NCBI GenBank assembly: GCA_045639325.1
Contig: JAZUCU010000031.1
Span: forward strand, 7,523-71,522
From: RGIG8244 sp045639325
GTDB lineage: Bacteria > Verrucomicrobiota > Lentisphaeria > Victivallales > UBA1829
Length of the DNA stretch: 64,000 nt
Direction of reading: 5' to 3'
The stretch's first letter is position 1; every line of letters starts with the position of its first letter. The notes beneath the pieces were generated by a model. That model was given only the letters and a program-made list of their open reading frames with translations. It searched no databases and was not told the DNA's origin. Shown piece after piece: positions 26,997-35,891 of the stretch. The position numbers and the translations under genes were made by a program.

Positions 26997-28484
26997 ATGA
27001 TTCCGATTAAAATTTTTATCAGCAGTGTTCAACGTGAATTCAAAGAAGAACGTGCAATGCTCTGTGAATACATCCGGCAAGATGTTCTGCTGGGCAAATT
27101 TTTTGAGCCGTTTATTTTTGAAGAAACGCCCGCACAATCATCAACTCCGCAGGAAGTTTATCTGGAACAAGTTGAAAGATGTGATATTTATCTTGGTATT
27201 TTCGGTTACGAATACGGGAATGCAGATTCGGAAGGAATTTCACCGACAGAGCGGGAATATGACAAGGCAGCAGAATTGAAGAAACATCGTTTGATTTTTG
27301 TTAAGAAGGATTCTTCCGATTTACGTGATAAAAGAGAAGCTGCTTTAATAAGAAAAGCGGAAAATGAAGTTGTGAGAAAATCCTTTTCCGGAAGCAATGA
27401 TTTGCGCACGGCAGTATATGCCGCATTGATACGTTATCTGGAACATAAGGAAATCATTCGGGTATTCCCCTTTGATGCATCAAAAGATACCAATGCAACA
27501 CTTGCAGATTTGGATGAAGAAAAAATACGTGAATTTATATATGCGGCACGTCAAAAACGGAATTTTCCTCTTGCATTGGAAACCTCTCCGGAAAGATTAT
27601 TAACGCATCTTGACTTGATTGATGATGATGGCAGGCTCAAAAATGCGGCGATACTGCTATTTGGCAAAAAAACGCAAAAATACTTTATTGCATCTGAAGT
27701 AAAATGCATTCAGTTTTTTGGAAATAAAGTAGAAAAACCGCTTCCATCTTATCAGATTTACAAGGGCGATGTTTTTGAACTGGTAGATCAGGCAACAAGT
27801 TTTGTAATGAGCCGCTTGAACAATTGGACAGGGACAAGAAAAGGAAATACTGCCAGCATTCCAACTCATCCTGAACTGCCGATTGAAGCCGTTCAGGAAG
27901 CTATTGTAAATGCTGTTTGCCACAGAGATTATCGAAGCAATGGCAGTGTACAGGTAATGTTATTCAGAGATCGTTTAGAAATTTGGAATCCGGGGATTTT
28001 GCCTTTCGGGTTAACCTTGCAAAAACTTTACGAAAATCATAAATCCATACCGGCAAACCCATTGTTGGCAGAACCGATGTATTACAAGGGCTACATAGAG
28101 AAAGCGGGAACCGGTACCGAAGATATTGTAACAAAATGTCTGGCTTACGGATTGCCAAAACCGACTTTCCAACAAGATGAGGATTTCCGGGTAATCCTCT
28201 ATCGACCGGGGACCAAGTCAGGGACCAAGTCAGGGACCAAGTCAGATAATCAATCTGAAACGACTTTAAAGATTCTGGAATTTTGCCGGGTAGAACAAAA
28301 GTTATCCGAAATACAACAAAAATTGGGATATACCAATCGCTCAAAATTCCGAAGTAACTATATAGTTCCCTTATTAACAGAGGGGTTATTAGAAAGAACG
28401 GATCCTGATAAACCGAATAGCCCCAACCAACGCTATCGCATTACAAAAGCAGGAATACAATATCTTCAGAATAGCGATATCTGA
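26997..28484 (+). CDS. DUF4062 / AlbA_2-type ATP-binding / winged-helix protein
   Basis: A 495-residue three-part protein. Residues about 4-110 are DUF4062, related in fold to TIR and nucleoside-hydrolysing domains (IFISSVQREFKEERAML and CDIYLGIFGYEYG, with SPTEREYDKA). Residues about 290-400 match the HATPase_c_4 domain that normally follows AlbA_2: EAIVNAVCHRDYRSNGSVQV, RLEIWNPGILP and GYIEKAGTGTEDI. Residues 405-416 are three perfect GTKS repeats, then a C-terminal winged helix. DUF4062 thus takes the place of the AlbA_2 domain. DUF4062 occurs in predicted defence and signalling proteins, so an immune role is possible but not shown. It stands alone, with a TTG-box promoter candidate just upstream. 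Confidence 0.85.
   Translation: MIPIKIFISSVQREFKEERAMLCEYIRQDVLLGKFFEPFIFEETPAQSSTPQEVYLEQVERCDIYLGIFGYEYGNADSEGISPTEREYDKAAELKKHRLIFVKKDSSDLRDKREAALIRKAENEVVRKSFSGSNDLRTAVYAALIRYLEHKEIIRVFPFDASKDTNATLADLDEEKIREFIYAARQKRNFPLALETSPERLLTHLDLIDDDGRLKNAAILLFGKKTQKYFIASEVKCIQFFGNKVEKPLPSYQIYKGDVFELVDQATSFVMSRLNNWTGTRKGNTASIPTHPELPIEAVQEAIVNAVCHRDYRSNGSVQVMLFRDRLEIWNPGILPFGLTLQKLYENHKSIPANPLLAEPMYYKGYIEKAGTGTEDIVTKCLAYGLPKPTFQQDEDFRVILYRPGTKSGTKSGTKSDNQSETTLKILEFCRVEQKLSEIQQKLGYTNRSKFRSNYIVPLLTEGLLERTDPDKPNSPNQRYRITKAGIQYLQNSDI
28209..28244 (+). repeat. Three exact 12-bp tandem repeats inside the DUF4062 gene
   Basis: The unit GGGACCAAGTCA repeats three times in frame and encodes GTKS each time. 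Repeat length is a multiple of three, so copy-number change by slippage would alter the hinge length without a frameshift. Confidence 0.9.
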
Positions 28485-28519
28485 ATAAAAATGCTGTTTA
28501 ATAGAAAGTTGACGGATAT

Positions 28520-29788
28520 ATGAATGATGATACTGTTTTATTGCAAGGCTCACCGGTAAATTGGAGAAAGAATTTACTGGTCATCTGGATGTCTCAATTT
28601 TTAGCCATGGTAGGGTTCGGATGCTGTATGCCGTTCATTCCCCTGCTCCTGAAAGAAAATCTGCATGTGGATGATGACAGTATCCGCGGGCTTTATGTCT
28701 CCATTTATTATCTGGCTGCTATGATCAGTTTGTGTATCGCAACATCCGTCTGGGGTATGCTGGCAGACCGGTTCGGACGGAAACTGATGCTGCTCCGTGC
28801 CAGTTATGCAGCGGCAATTTTTTATCCTCTTCTGGCATTGGCTCCCAATTTCTGGGTATTGGTCACGATCCGTTTTATCTGTTCTTTCTTTTCCGGAACC
28901 GTCAATCCGGCACAGACACTCCTGATTTCCACCACACCAAACGAAAAACACGGATTTGTACTCGGCGTATTGAGTACCGCAACATCCGCCGGAAATATGC
29001 TCGGATATCTGCTGGGCGGTTTGATTGTTCATTATTACGGTTATACCGAAGCCTTTTTCACATGCGGTGGAATTTATCTCGCCAGTGCATTACTGGTCCA
29101 TATCTTTGCAAAAGAAGATTTCAATGTCAAACTGACGAAAAAGATGCGCAGCAAATCGCCGTACAAGTTCAAGGATGTCGCAACGCCTGCCGTTATATGG
29201 CTTCTTGTCCTGTTCCTGATTCTCGGTGTCTCGAGCCGCCTTGTTCAGCCTTATATGGCAATGCTGGTGGAAAAGGTGCATCATGAATTCAAAGAAGCTG
29301 CATTCTATACCGGGATCGCCAGTGCCGCGGCATCGCTGGGCGGATTTTTCTCCGGGATCCTGATTGGATGGCTCTGTGACCGGATGGCGCCGCGGAAACT
29401 CCTGGTGCCGCTTCTGATTTTCGGCGGGGCAATAACATTGGCTATGGCGTTGTCGTTTAACATTCAAATGCTCATTGTATCACGATTCTTAGCAGCATTG
29501 GCAACGGGCGGAATTCATCCGGTACTCCAACTCGTATTGACCAAGATCACAAAACCGGAATTACGGGGAACCTATTTCGGATGGTCCGGCAGTCTCAGTA
29601 CGGCAGGCGGTATCATCTGTTCCTTCCTGGGCGGCGGTATTGCATATTTCTCCGGCGTTCGCGGCATCTATATCGTGTCGGCATGTATGCTTTTCATCAT
29701 GGTGCCCATGCTGATTCCGACATTTGCCGCCATGCGCAAGGAATATGTTGTCGACCCGGATGCAACGGCAAAAGATTTGAAACAATAA
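28520..29788 (+). CDS. MFS transporter, MdtG-like
   Basis: A 422-residue, 12-helix major facilitator protein. The N-terminal KNLLVIWMSQFLAMVGFGCC, the loop motif GMLADRFGRKLMLL and LGVLSTATSAGNMLG resemble the MdtG multidrug exporter branch. It ends in a short hydrophilic tail. It is 16 bp upstream of a second MFS gene, so the two are probably co-transcribed. The substrate cannot be deduced, and the sugar operons nearby keep a sugar-efflux role possible. Confidence 0.88.
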   Translation: MNDDTVLLQGSPVNWRKNLLVIWMSQFLAMVGFGCCMPFIPLLLKENLHVDDDSIRGLYVSIYYLAAMISLCIATSVWGMLADRFGRKLMLLRASYAAAIFYPLLALAPNFWVLVTIRFICSFFSGTVNPAQTLLISTTPNEKHGFVLGVLSTATSAGNMLGYLLGGLIVHYYGYTEAFFTCGGIYLASALLVHIFAKEDFNVKLTKKMRSKSPYKFKDVATPAVIWLLVLFLILGVSSRLVQPYMAMLVEKVHHEFKEAAFYTGIASAAASLGGFFSGILIGWLCDRMAPRKLLVPLLIFGGAITLAMALSFNIQMLIVSRFLAALATGGIHPVLQLVLTKITKPELRGTYFGWSGSLSTAGGIICSFLGGGIAYFSGVRGIYIVSACMLFIMVPMLIPTFAAMRKEYVVDPDATAKDLKQ

Positions 29789-29804
29789 TTTACGGGATAT
29801 CAAT

Positions 29805-31097
29805 ATGTCAGAAAATACATCATCCGCCCAACGAAAAAAATATCAACGTTATATCATTGCATCGGAATGTTGCGGAAGTATTCCCGGCGCAATGCTGACA
29901 GACAGTGCCGTGATCATATTCTTCATCACTCAGCTGGGCTCAGGCGAAAGTTTTTCTGTCATGACATCCTCCTTCCGCTTTCTGATTTCCGGACTGCTCA
30001 CCATCCCCTGTGCGTATTTTGCCATGTATCTGGGATGCAGACAGGCAGTCAAATTGAGCAGTCTTACCGGCACAATTGCATTCCTTCTGCTGGCTCTTTC
30101 CCCCTTCGCTGGACCGTATAAGGGAATTTGCGCCATGGCGTGCTGCATTCTCTACTGTCTGGCTTTGACCATATACAGTCCTGCAATCTGGCCGCTGATC
30201 GACAGCACATTGGAGAAAGGCGAACGGATCGGCTTCATCGGGCGGAACCGTTTTTCCTGGATGATCTGTTCCAGCGCATTCATTCTTTTGTGCGGATTTC
30301 TGACGGATAAGGATACGCCGTTGTGGCAGCTTCAGCTTGCCATCGGAGCAGCAGCTTTGATTGCATTCGGCAGATATATTTTCATTGGGAGAGTTCCGGA
30401 TGTGGGGCGTGTACCTGCGGGGAATTTATCTTTCGGCAAAGCCTTGAAAACGGCGGCATCCAATCTGCCGCTCTGCGGATTTGCGTTATATCTCTTTTTC
30501 CTGTATCTCGGAGCTTATGCCTTGATTCCGGTGGGCTATATCTATCTGAAACGGGTCCTGCTTGTCCCGGCGAATGAAGTCATTATCATATCCGGACTTG
30601 CGATGGGCGGCACTATGACTGCGTATTTTCTCATCGGCAAAATCACAAAACTGCTGTCGCCGGGCAGAATCATCCCGCTGGTACATGGAATCCTTCTGCT
30701 CAACGCCGGAATCCTTTTCCTGCTGCCTTCTGCATGGAAATGTACGCCATACATCATCGGCGCCGTTCTGGTGATTACAAGTATGACAATTGCCGTATCA
30801 TCCGCCATTACTGCGGGGGAAATTCTGGCATTGGCACGCCCGGATAATAAATTGATGGCAGTCGCATTCGGCAATACGATTTATCAAATCGGCATGGGCG
30901 GCGGCAGATTCATGGCAAGTCTTCTTCTGGGATGCGGAGCATTGTGTTCCAGTTGGACGCTGTGGGGCATGACGCTCTCCAATTGTCAATCCCTGTTTCT
31001 GGTCTCGCTGATTATTCTGTTTTTTGCCCTGCCGCTTCTGCTGCTTGTCCCCTCCCTGATCAAGGAACGGGATTATTATTACGAAAACGTGAAATAA
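29805..31097 (+). CDS. MFS transporter
   Basis: A 430-residue polytopic protein with about 12 hydrophobic segments. It resembles less typical MFS carriers, with GSIPGAMLTDSAVIIFFIT at the start, IGFIGRNRFSWMI in the middle loop and MAVAFGNTIYQIGMGGG near the end. It lacks the standard DRFGRR loop of its upstream neighbour. The substrate is unknown. Its end faces the minus-strand GHL10 gene with 15 bp between them. Confidence 0.82.
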   Translation: MSENTSSAQRKKYQRYIIASECCGSIPGAMLTDSAVIIFFITQLGSGESFSVMTSSFRFLISGLLTIPCAYFAMYLGCRQAVKLSSLTGTIAFLLLALSPFAGPYKGICAMACCILYCLALTIYSPAIWPLIDSTLEKGERIGFIGRNRFSWMICSSAFILLCGFLTDKDTPLWQLQLAIGAAALIAFGRYIFIGRVPDVGRVPAGNLSFGKALKTAASNLPLCGFALYLFFLYLGAYALIPVGYIYLKRVLLVPANEVIIISGLAMGGTMTAYFLIGKITKLLSPGRIIPLVHGILLLNAGILFLLPSAWKCTPYIIGAVLVITSMTIAVSSAITAGEILALARPDNKLMAVAFGNTIYQIGMGGGRFMASLLLGCGALCSSWTLWGMTLSNCQSLFLVSLIILFFALPLLLLVPSLIKERDYYYENVK

Positions 31098-31112
31098 TCA
31101 AGCGCTACAGAA

Positions 31113-32480
31113 TCACGGATAATATTTTCCGACCCAATAAGTTTCAAATACCGTTTTCAACATGTTCCGGCGAGCGGTCGGCGGTGACTGGAACATGCTC
31201 CGGCTGGAGAAGAAAGAAACGCCTTTGACTTCCGGAAATTTCTGGATGTATAAAAGCTGATTCAGCAATTCATCACTGCGCAGACAATCGGCAGATTCCC
31301 CCATGCGGTAGGCTCCTATGCCGATATACAATGCCACACGGGTGCCGCGCACATTATTCACCCACCAATCCACCACAGAAGCATAAGATGCCGCCGGATT
31401 GGAAAAGCCCCAATAGACTTGCGGTGTAATATAATCCACCCAGCCATTTTGTACCCATTTACGGGTATCGGCGTATAATTCAAAGTAGGATTGATGTCCC
31501 TTTGTTTCGGAACCGTAAGGCGAAGTCTCCAATTTCAGCCACTTCGCCAAAGCATCCGGTGCCTGCGGTTTCGGACGCGGCTTATTCGCCCAGATGCCAA
31601 AGGGGCTGACTCCAAACTGAATATTGGTTTTATTCATTGTGTTATAACGCCGGATAAGCAGCACAATAGATTGCACCAGTCGATCCGTACTGTAACGGCG
31701 GAAATCGGCAATGGTCATACCCGGTTTGCCATAAGTCAGGAATGATTTCACATCCTGATTCTGCATCGGTTCGTAAGGATAAAAATAATCATCGATGTGG
31801 ATGGCATCCGGTTTATAACGGAGAAGTTCCTGAATGGAATTCAGCAGGTACAGCAGCACATCCGGTTCGCCGGGATTCAGGAACAACATATTGCCTCCGG
31901 AGCTTAAGGGAACAGAAAGGACTTTATCTGGATTCTTCGCCGCGTAATTGGATGGGTGGAGCGTCCGCAGATATGCTTCTTTTGTCAGTTTTGTACGGTT
32001 GGTAACGCGATAGGGATTCAACCAGGCATGAAACGCCAATCCATTCCGCCGGGCTTCCGCGATCATGAACGCCAACGGGTCAAAATCTTTTTCCAACGCA
32101 TAGCCTTCCACGCCGGAAAGGTAGCGTGACCAGGGGCTGAACCGGGAGGGATAAAAGGCATCGTTGCAGGGGCGCACCTGGAATATCACGGCATTGAAAC
32201 CGGCAAGAGCGGCTTTGCGGACCAGACGGGTATAGGCATTCCGGAATTCGACCGCCGTTTTACAGCAGGGAAAATCCAGATTGGCAACGGTAGAAACCCA
32301 GAAGCCGCGGAATTCCTTCTTCCGGACAAATTTTTGAGGAATCCAAACTTTCCGCTGCGGGGAAAGAAAGGAATAAGGCACCGGGTTGCGCCCCGAAGAA
32401 TCCATCAGGATACGGGACTGCCCGAAGCATGTAAAAGTAAGGAAAAAGACCAGCAGGAAATACAGAACACGCCCTGCCAT
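31113..32480 (-). CDS. GHL10-type (DUF187) glycosyl hydrolase-like secreted protein
   Basis: About 455 residues with a signal peptide (VLYFLLVFFLTFTCFG). The core is a typical GHL10 barrel: FRGFWVSTVANLDFP, AALAGFNAVIFQVRPCNDAFYPS, LAFHAWLNPYRVTN, DAIHIDDYFYPYE and VDYITPQVYWG. These proteins are thought to act on cell-wall or other glycans; some relatives bind peptidoglycan. I chose the ATG at 32480; a GTG at 32486 overlaps the tsaB stop as GTGA and would add two residues. It is the third gene of the mreB-tsaB operon, which points to envelope growth rather than catabolism. Confidence 0.88.
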   Translation of the reverse strand: MAGRVLYFLLVFFLTFTCFGQSRILMDSSGRNPVPYSFLSPQRKVWIPQKFVRKKEFRGFWVSTVANLDFPCCKTAVEFRNAYTRLVRKAALAGFNAVIFQVRPCNDAFYPSRFSPWSRYLSGVEGYALEKDFDPLAFMIAEARRNGLAFHAWLNPYRVTNRTKLTKEAYLRTLHPSNYAAKNPDKVLSVPLSSGGNMLFLNPGEPDVLLYLLNSIQELLRYKPDAIHIDDYFYPYEPMQNQDVKSFLTYGKPGMTIADFRRYSTDRLVQSIVLLIRRYNTMNKTNIQFGVSPFGIWANKPRPKPQAPDALAKWLKLETSPYGSETKGHQSYFELYADTRKWVQNGWVDYITPQVYWGFSNPAASYASVVDWWVNNVRGTRVALYIGIGAYRMGESADCLRSDELLNQLLYIQKFPEVKGVSFFSSRSMFQSPPTARRNMLKTVFETYWVGKYYP

Positions 32481-32482
32481 GA

Positions 32483-33166
32483 TCACAATCCGGTGCGGAC
32501 TTCAGCCGGCGGGACAAACACCGCAGGCCGCAGATAAGTCAGATCGGTCATGGGACGGGAAAAATCATCTTTCCGCCAGGATGCCAGATAAGCGGCATAG
32601 AGACGTTCTGCAAAATAAATCAGGTTCACAGAAAGGGGACAGAGGGCACGGATTGCTTCTTTATCCACCTGCAATGCCGCAAAATCACGGTAAGAGGAAC
32701 GCAATTTTGCCAGATCGGATTCGTTGCGGACGACAGTCTGGAAACCATCTTCCACAAATTCCCCGTCTTCCGCCACTTTCAAGCCGAAACCGAGGAGTTC
32801 ACCTTTTCTGCCGTCATACAACACCATCACGGGGTCCGACGGAGTGAATACCGTTCTGCCCAATGCAACGGCGGAAGAAACGCCGCGCGTACGGATATGA
32901 TCTTTACGGAAAGCCAAACCGCTGACAAAAGAAGATGCGATACGCAAGCCGGTAAAGGAACCGGGCCCTGCGCCCACACTCCAGGAGGTAATATCATCAA
33001 AGGTGAGATCGAATTCCAGGAGAATATCGCTCATCAACGCAGGCAGGCCGGAAGCATTGCGTGCGGGAAGAGGAATTTCACGGTCAAAAAGTACACAATC
33101 ATCCGCCAGCACGGCAAAGGATGCGCTGGAGGAACCGAAATCAAAACCGGCTGAATAACACGTCAT
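32483..33166 (-). CDS. tsaB: tRNA threonylcarbamoyladenosine biosynthesis protein TsaB
   Basis: A 227-residue TsaB, the partner of TsaD in making t6A37 of ANN-decoding tRNAs. The N-terminal actin-like strand is SAGFDFGSSSASFAVL, and WSVGAGPGSFTGLRIASSFVSGLAF is the family signature. I chose the ATG at 33166, with AGGA 11 nt upstream; the frame runs to a TTG overlapping the mreB stop. The tail after residue 190 is slightly longer than in enterobacteria. Coupled to mreB, a linkage that recurs in several phyla by chance or for growth-rate control. Confidence 0.9.
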   Translation of the reverse strand: MTCYSAGFDFGSSSASFAVLADDCVLFDREIPLPARNASGLPALMSDILLEFDLTFDDITSWSVGAGPGSFTGLRIASSFVSGLAFRKDHIRTRGVSSAVALGRTVFTPSDPVMVLYDGRKGELLGFGLKVAEDGEFVEDGFQTVVRNESDLAKLRSSYRDFAALQVDKEAIRALCPLSVNLIYFAERLYAAYLASWRKDDFSRPMTDLTYLRPAVFVPPAEVRTGL

Positions 33167-33183
33167 AATCCGATGTTTCCTGA

Positions 33184-34227
33184 TCAAATGGGAGCAAGAC
33201 TGCGGGACATGGAATCCATTTCCTGCAGGACAATACCGGTACCGGTCGCAACCGCCTTCAACGGGTCATCCGCCACATTAACGGGGATCCCCATTTCTTC
33301 CGCAATCAGATTGTTGAGACCGCGGAGGAGAGAACCACCGCCGGCAAGCATGATACCCTGGTCATAAAGGTCACCGGAGAGTTCCGGCGGGCAACGTTCC
33401 AGCGTACTGCGGACTGCTTCCACAATATTGGTAATGGGATCTTCCAGAGCTTTTCTGATTTCATCGGAAGAAATACGAATATTTTTCGGCATACCGGAAA
33501 CCAGGTCGTGACCTTTCACGTCCATGCTCATTTCTTCATCAAAGACCTTATAAGCAGAACCGATTTCGATTTTGATACGTTCTGCTGTGGGTTCCCCGAT
33601 CTGAAGACCGTATGCGCGCTTCATGTGATGCACAATCGCCTGATTCATTTCGTCACCACCGACACGGCAGCTTTTCGCTTCCACAATACCGCCCAGGGAG
33701 ATAACAGCAACTTCGGTCGTACCGCCGCCGATGTCAACAATCATATTTCCACGGGGTTCGATAACCGGCAAACCGACACCGATCGCAGCCGCCATCGGTT
33801 CTTCAATCAGGAAGACTTCACGGGCACCGGCACGTTCCGCACTGTCTTTCACCGCACGGGTTTCCACTTCGGTAATGCCGGAGGGAACAGCAACGAGAAC
33901 GCGGGGTTTGATCAGGCGGCGGCGGGGTGACATCATCGTACGGGCTTTGGCAATAAAGTAACGGAGCATCTCCTCTGTCACTTCAAAGTCAGCAATAACC
34001 CCGGCTTTCATCGGGCGTGTTGCACGGATATTTACAGGACAGCGGCCAAGCATGTTATAGGCTTCCTGACCGACAGCGATAATCGCTTTTGTATTGTTAT
34101 CAAGCGCAACAACGGACGGTTCAGACAGCACAATACCCTCGTCTTTAACGAAGACGAGACAGTTGGCGGTCCCAAGGTCTATACCAATGTCGCACGAAAA
34201 GAATTTAGCCAACTTCTGATGTACCAT
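33184..34227 (-). CDS. mreB: Rod shape-determining protein MreB
   Basis: A 347-residue bacterial actin that organises lateral wall synthesis. Nucleotide-binding motifs are all present: IDLGTANCLVF, VDIGGGTTEVAVISLGG and GIMLAGGGSLLRGL. Length is standard. No mreC or mreD follows; instead tsaB and a GHL10 hydrolase do, so the morphogenesis operon is split. A GGAG site precedes the ATG. Implies rod-shaped growth or at least active MreB, even though some relatives of this phylum are cocci. Confidence 0.96.
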   Translation of the reverse strand: MVHQKLAKFFSCDIGIDLGTANCLVFVKDEGIVLSEPSVVALDNNTKAIIAVGQEAYNMLGRCPVNIRATRPMKAGVIADFEVTEEMLRYFIAKARTMMSPRRRLIKPRVLVAVPSGITEVETRAVKDSAERAGAREVFLIEEPMAAAIGVGLPVIEPRGNMIVDIGGGTTEVAVISLGGIVEAKSCRVGGDEMNQAIVHHMKRAYGLQIGEPTAERIKIEIGSAYKVFDEEMSMDVKGHDLVSGMPKNIRISSDEIRKALEDPITNIVEAVRSTLERCPPELSGDLYDQGIMLAGGGSLLRGLNNLIAEEMGIPVNVADDPLKAVATGTGIVLQEMDSMSRSLAPI

Positions 34228-34322
34228 TTTTCACTCCAATGATTTTGATGTCACCCGGAATAGATTTAACCATAATACGGCAAAAATGCCTCAATATGGT
34301 AATTTAACGCCTTTTTCTCAGA

Positions 34323-34382
34323 TGTAAAGCAGAAAACTGCACTTTTTTCAAAAAAAATTGAAAAAAACAGTTCTGCTTTACA
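34323..34382. terminator. Long stem-loop between lysA and mreB
   Basis: A perfect 12-bp stem, TGTAAAGCAGAA at 34323-34334 with its complement at 34371-34382, encloses a second A/T stem (TTTTTTCAA with TTGAAAAAA). It lies 12 bp beyond the lysA stop. It could terminate lysA or form an RNA fold ahead of mreB; it lacks a terminal T run, so this is a tentative call. Confidence 0.4.
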
Positions 34383-34394
34383 GAAATAACACCA

Positions 34395-35663
34395 TCAGCC
34401 TTTCAGGTGTTCGGGTACGGTTGTGTGACGAACCATATCTTCAAACGTTTCACGGGCACGGATCAGATCGGCCTGTCCATCGTGTACAAGCACTTCCGCC
34501 GCACGGAGACGTCCGTTATACTGATAGCTCATGCCGAAACCGTATGCACCGGCATTTTCCACCACAACCAGGTCGCCTTCCTGAATGTCAGCAGGCAACT
34601 GACGGTCTTTCACCCAGAAGTCAGTATTTTCACAGAGCTGTCCGCAGAGACCCAACGCTGCACGGTCATGGGATTCCTTGCCATCCACGTAGATATGGTG
34701 GTAGGAACCGTACATGGCAGGACGGCAGAGGACGTTCATACCGATGTCAGTACCGATGATCTTCTTGTAGGATTCTTTGATGGAGTGAACAGTACCGATG
34801 AGGTAACCTGCATTACCGACGAAGTAACGGGCAGGTTCCATTTTCAGCTGCGGGGGCTTCAAGCCGTATTCTGCAGATTTAGTACGGAACATTTCCGCAG
34901 TCTTCATGGCAGCGCGTTCCAGATCCAAACCTTCTTCGCCGACCTGGTAAGGAATACCGAGACCGCCGCCCAGGTCGATGAATTCAAAGTCGATACCCAG
35001 TTCTTTACCGGTCTGACCGATGATATCCATCAGCAAGCCGGTCACGAAGGGGAAGTAATCGGCATCGGTGATGCAGGAACCGGTCATCATGTGAGCGCCG
35101 AAACGTTTGATACCGGCAGCTTTGGCCTGACGGTATGCTTCTGTGACCTGAGAGGGATGAAGACCGAATTTTGCATTGGGGCCGGCATTGGTTACGTATT
35201 CACCGACGTTACTCTTACCGTAACCGGGGTTGACGCGGAAAGAAATCATTTCGGGAGTGCCGAACTTCAACAGTCTGGGGAGAATGGAAATATCATCCAG
35301 GTTGAAGATCACGCCGCTTTCCAAACCCTGACGGATATCGTCATCGGAAAGGAAGTTACCGCTGAACATCACTTTTTCACCGGTGAGGCCGACGCTCTTG
35401 GCGAGGAGGATTTCGTTCACGCTGGCGCAGTCTGCACCGGCGCCTTCCTGACGCATGATATTGACGATGGCAGGATTGTTGCAGCATTTCACTGCATAGA
35501 ACATTTCGAAGTCGGGATAGTATTTTGTGAAAGTCTGATAGACCCGGCGGTAGTTGTCACGGATCTTGGCTTCGTCATAGACGTACAGAGGGGTACCGAA
35601 ACGCTGAGCCAGCTCGGCAACGGGAATACCGCCGACGGAAATTTTGTCATTGTCAATCTTCAT
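34395..35663 (-). CDS. lysA: Diaminopimelate decarboxylase
   Basis: A 422-residue fold-III PLP enzyme that converts meso-diaminopimelate to lysine. The PLP lysine is Lys59 in MFYAVKCCNN. Other motifs are SVNEILLAKSVG, FIDLGGGLGIPY, EPARYFVGNAGYL and LCGQLCENTDFW with the conserved second-subunit Cys. GGAG sits 5 nt before the ATG at 35663; the open frame to 35729 has no support. Ornithine or carboxynorspermidine decarboxylases are related, but the GGGLG and CEN motifs favour LysA. Monocistronic. Confidence 0.92.
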   Translation of the reverse strand: MKIDNDKISVGGIPVAELAQRFGTPLYVYDEAKIRDNYRRVYQTFTKYYPDFEMFYAVKCCNNPAIVNIMRQEGAGADCASVNEILLAKSVGLTGEKVMFSGNFLSDDDIRQGLESGVIFNLDDISILPRLLKFGTPEMISFRVNPGYGKSNVGEYVTNAGPNAKFGLHPSQVTEAYRQAKAAGIKRFGAHMMTGSCITDADYFPFVTGLLMDIIGQTGKELGIDFEFIDLGGGLGIPYQVGEEGLDLERAAMKTAEMFRTKSAEYGLKPPQLKMEPARYFVGNAGYLIGTVHSIKESYKKIIGTDIGMNVLCRPAMYGSYHHIYVDGKESHDRAALGLCGQLCENTDFWVKDRQLPADIQEGDLVVVENAGAYGFGMSYQYNGRLRAAEVLVHDGQADLIRARETFEDMVRHTTVPEHLKG

Positions 35664-35816
35664 TTTTGCTCCATAGATTGTTGTTGATGATTGATAGAAA
35701 TAAAACATTATCCCTATAATTTGCCACAAAAGGGTATTTTTTCAACATAAAAAACGAAATTTTTTCATTTTTTTATCATTTTTCAAGAAAAAAGAAGATT
35801 TTTTCCTGTCAAACAC

Positions 35817-35845
35817 TTGCCTTTTGCCAATACCGGTGTTATATT
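35817..35845 (+). promoter_or_regulatory. Predicted promoter of the repeat-rich membrane protein gene
   Basis: TTGCCT and TATATT are separated by 17 bp, with TGT directly before the -10, 47 bp before the start codon at 35892. AGGAAGG is the ribosome site. Confidence 0.5.
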
Positions 35846-35891
35846 TCCCCGAATAAACTTTGTATAACTCTTTGCAGGAAGGATTATCATT

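Noticed and set aside
28209..28244. CRISPR-like or satellite repeat
   Set aside because: The three 12-bp units are contiguous and in frame within a coding region, with no spacers. It is a coding hinge repeat.
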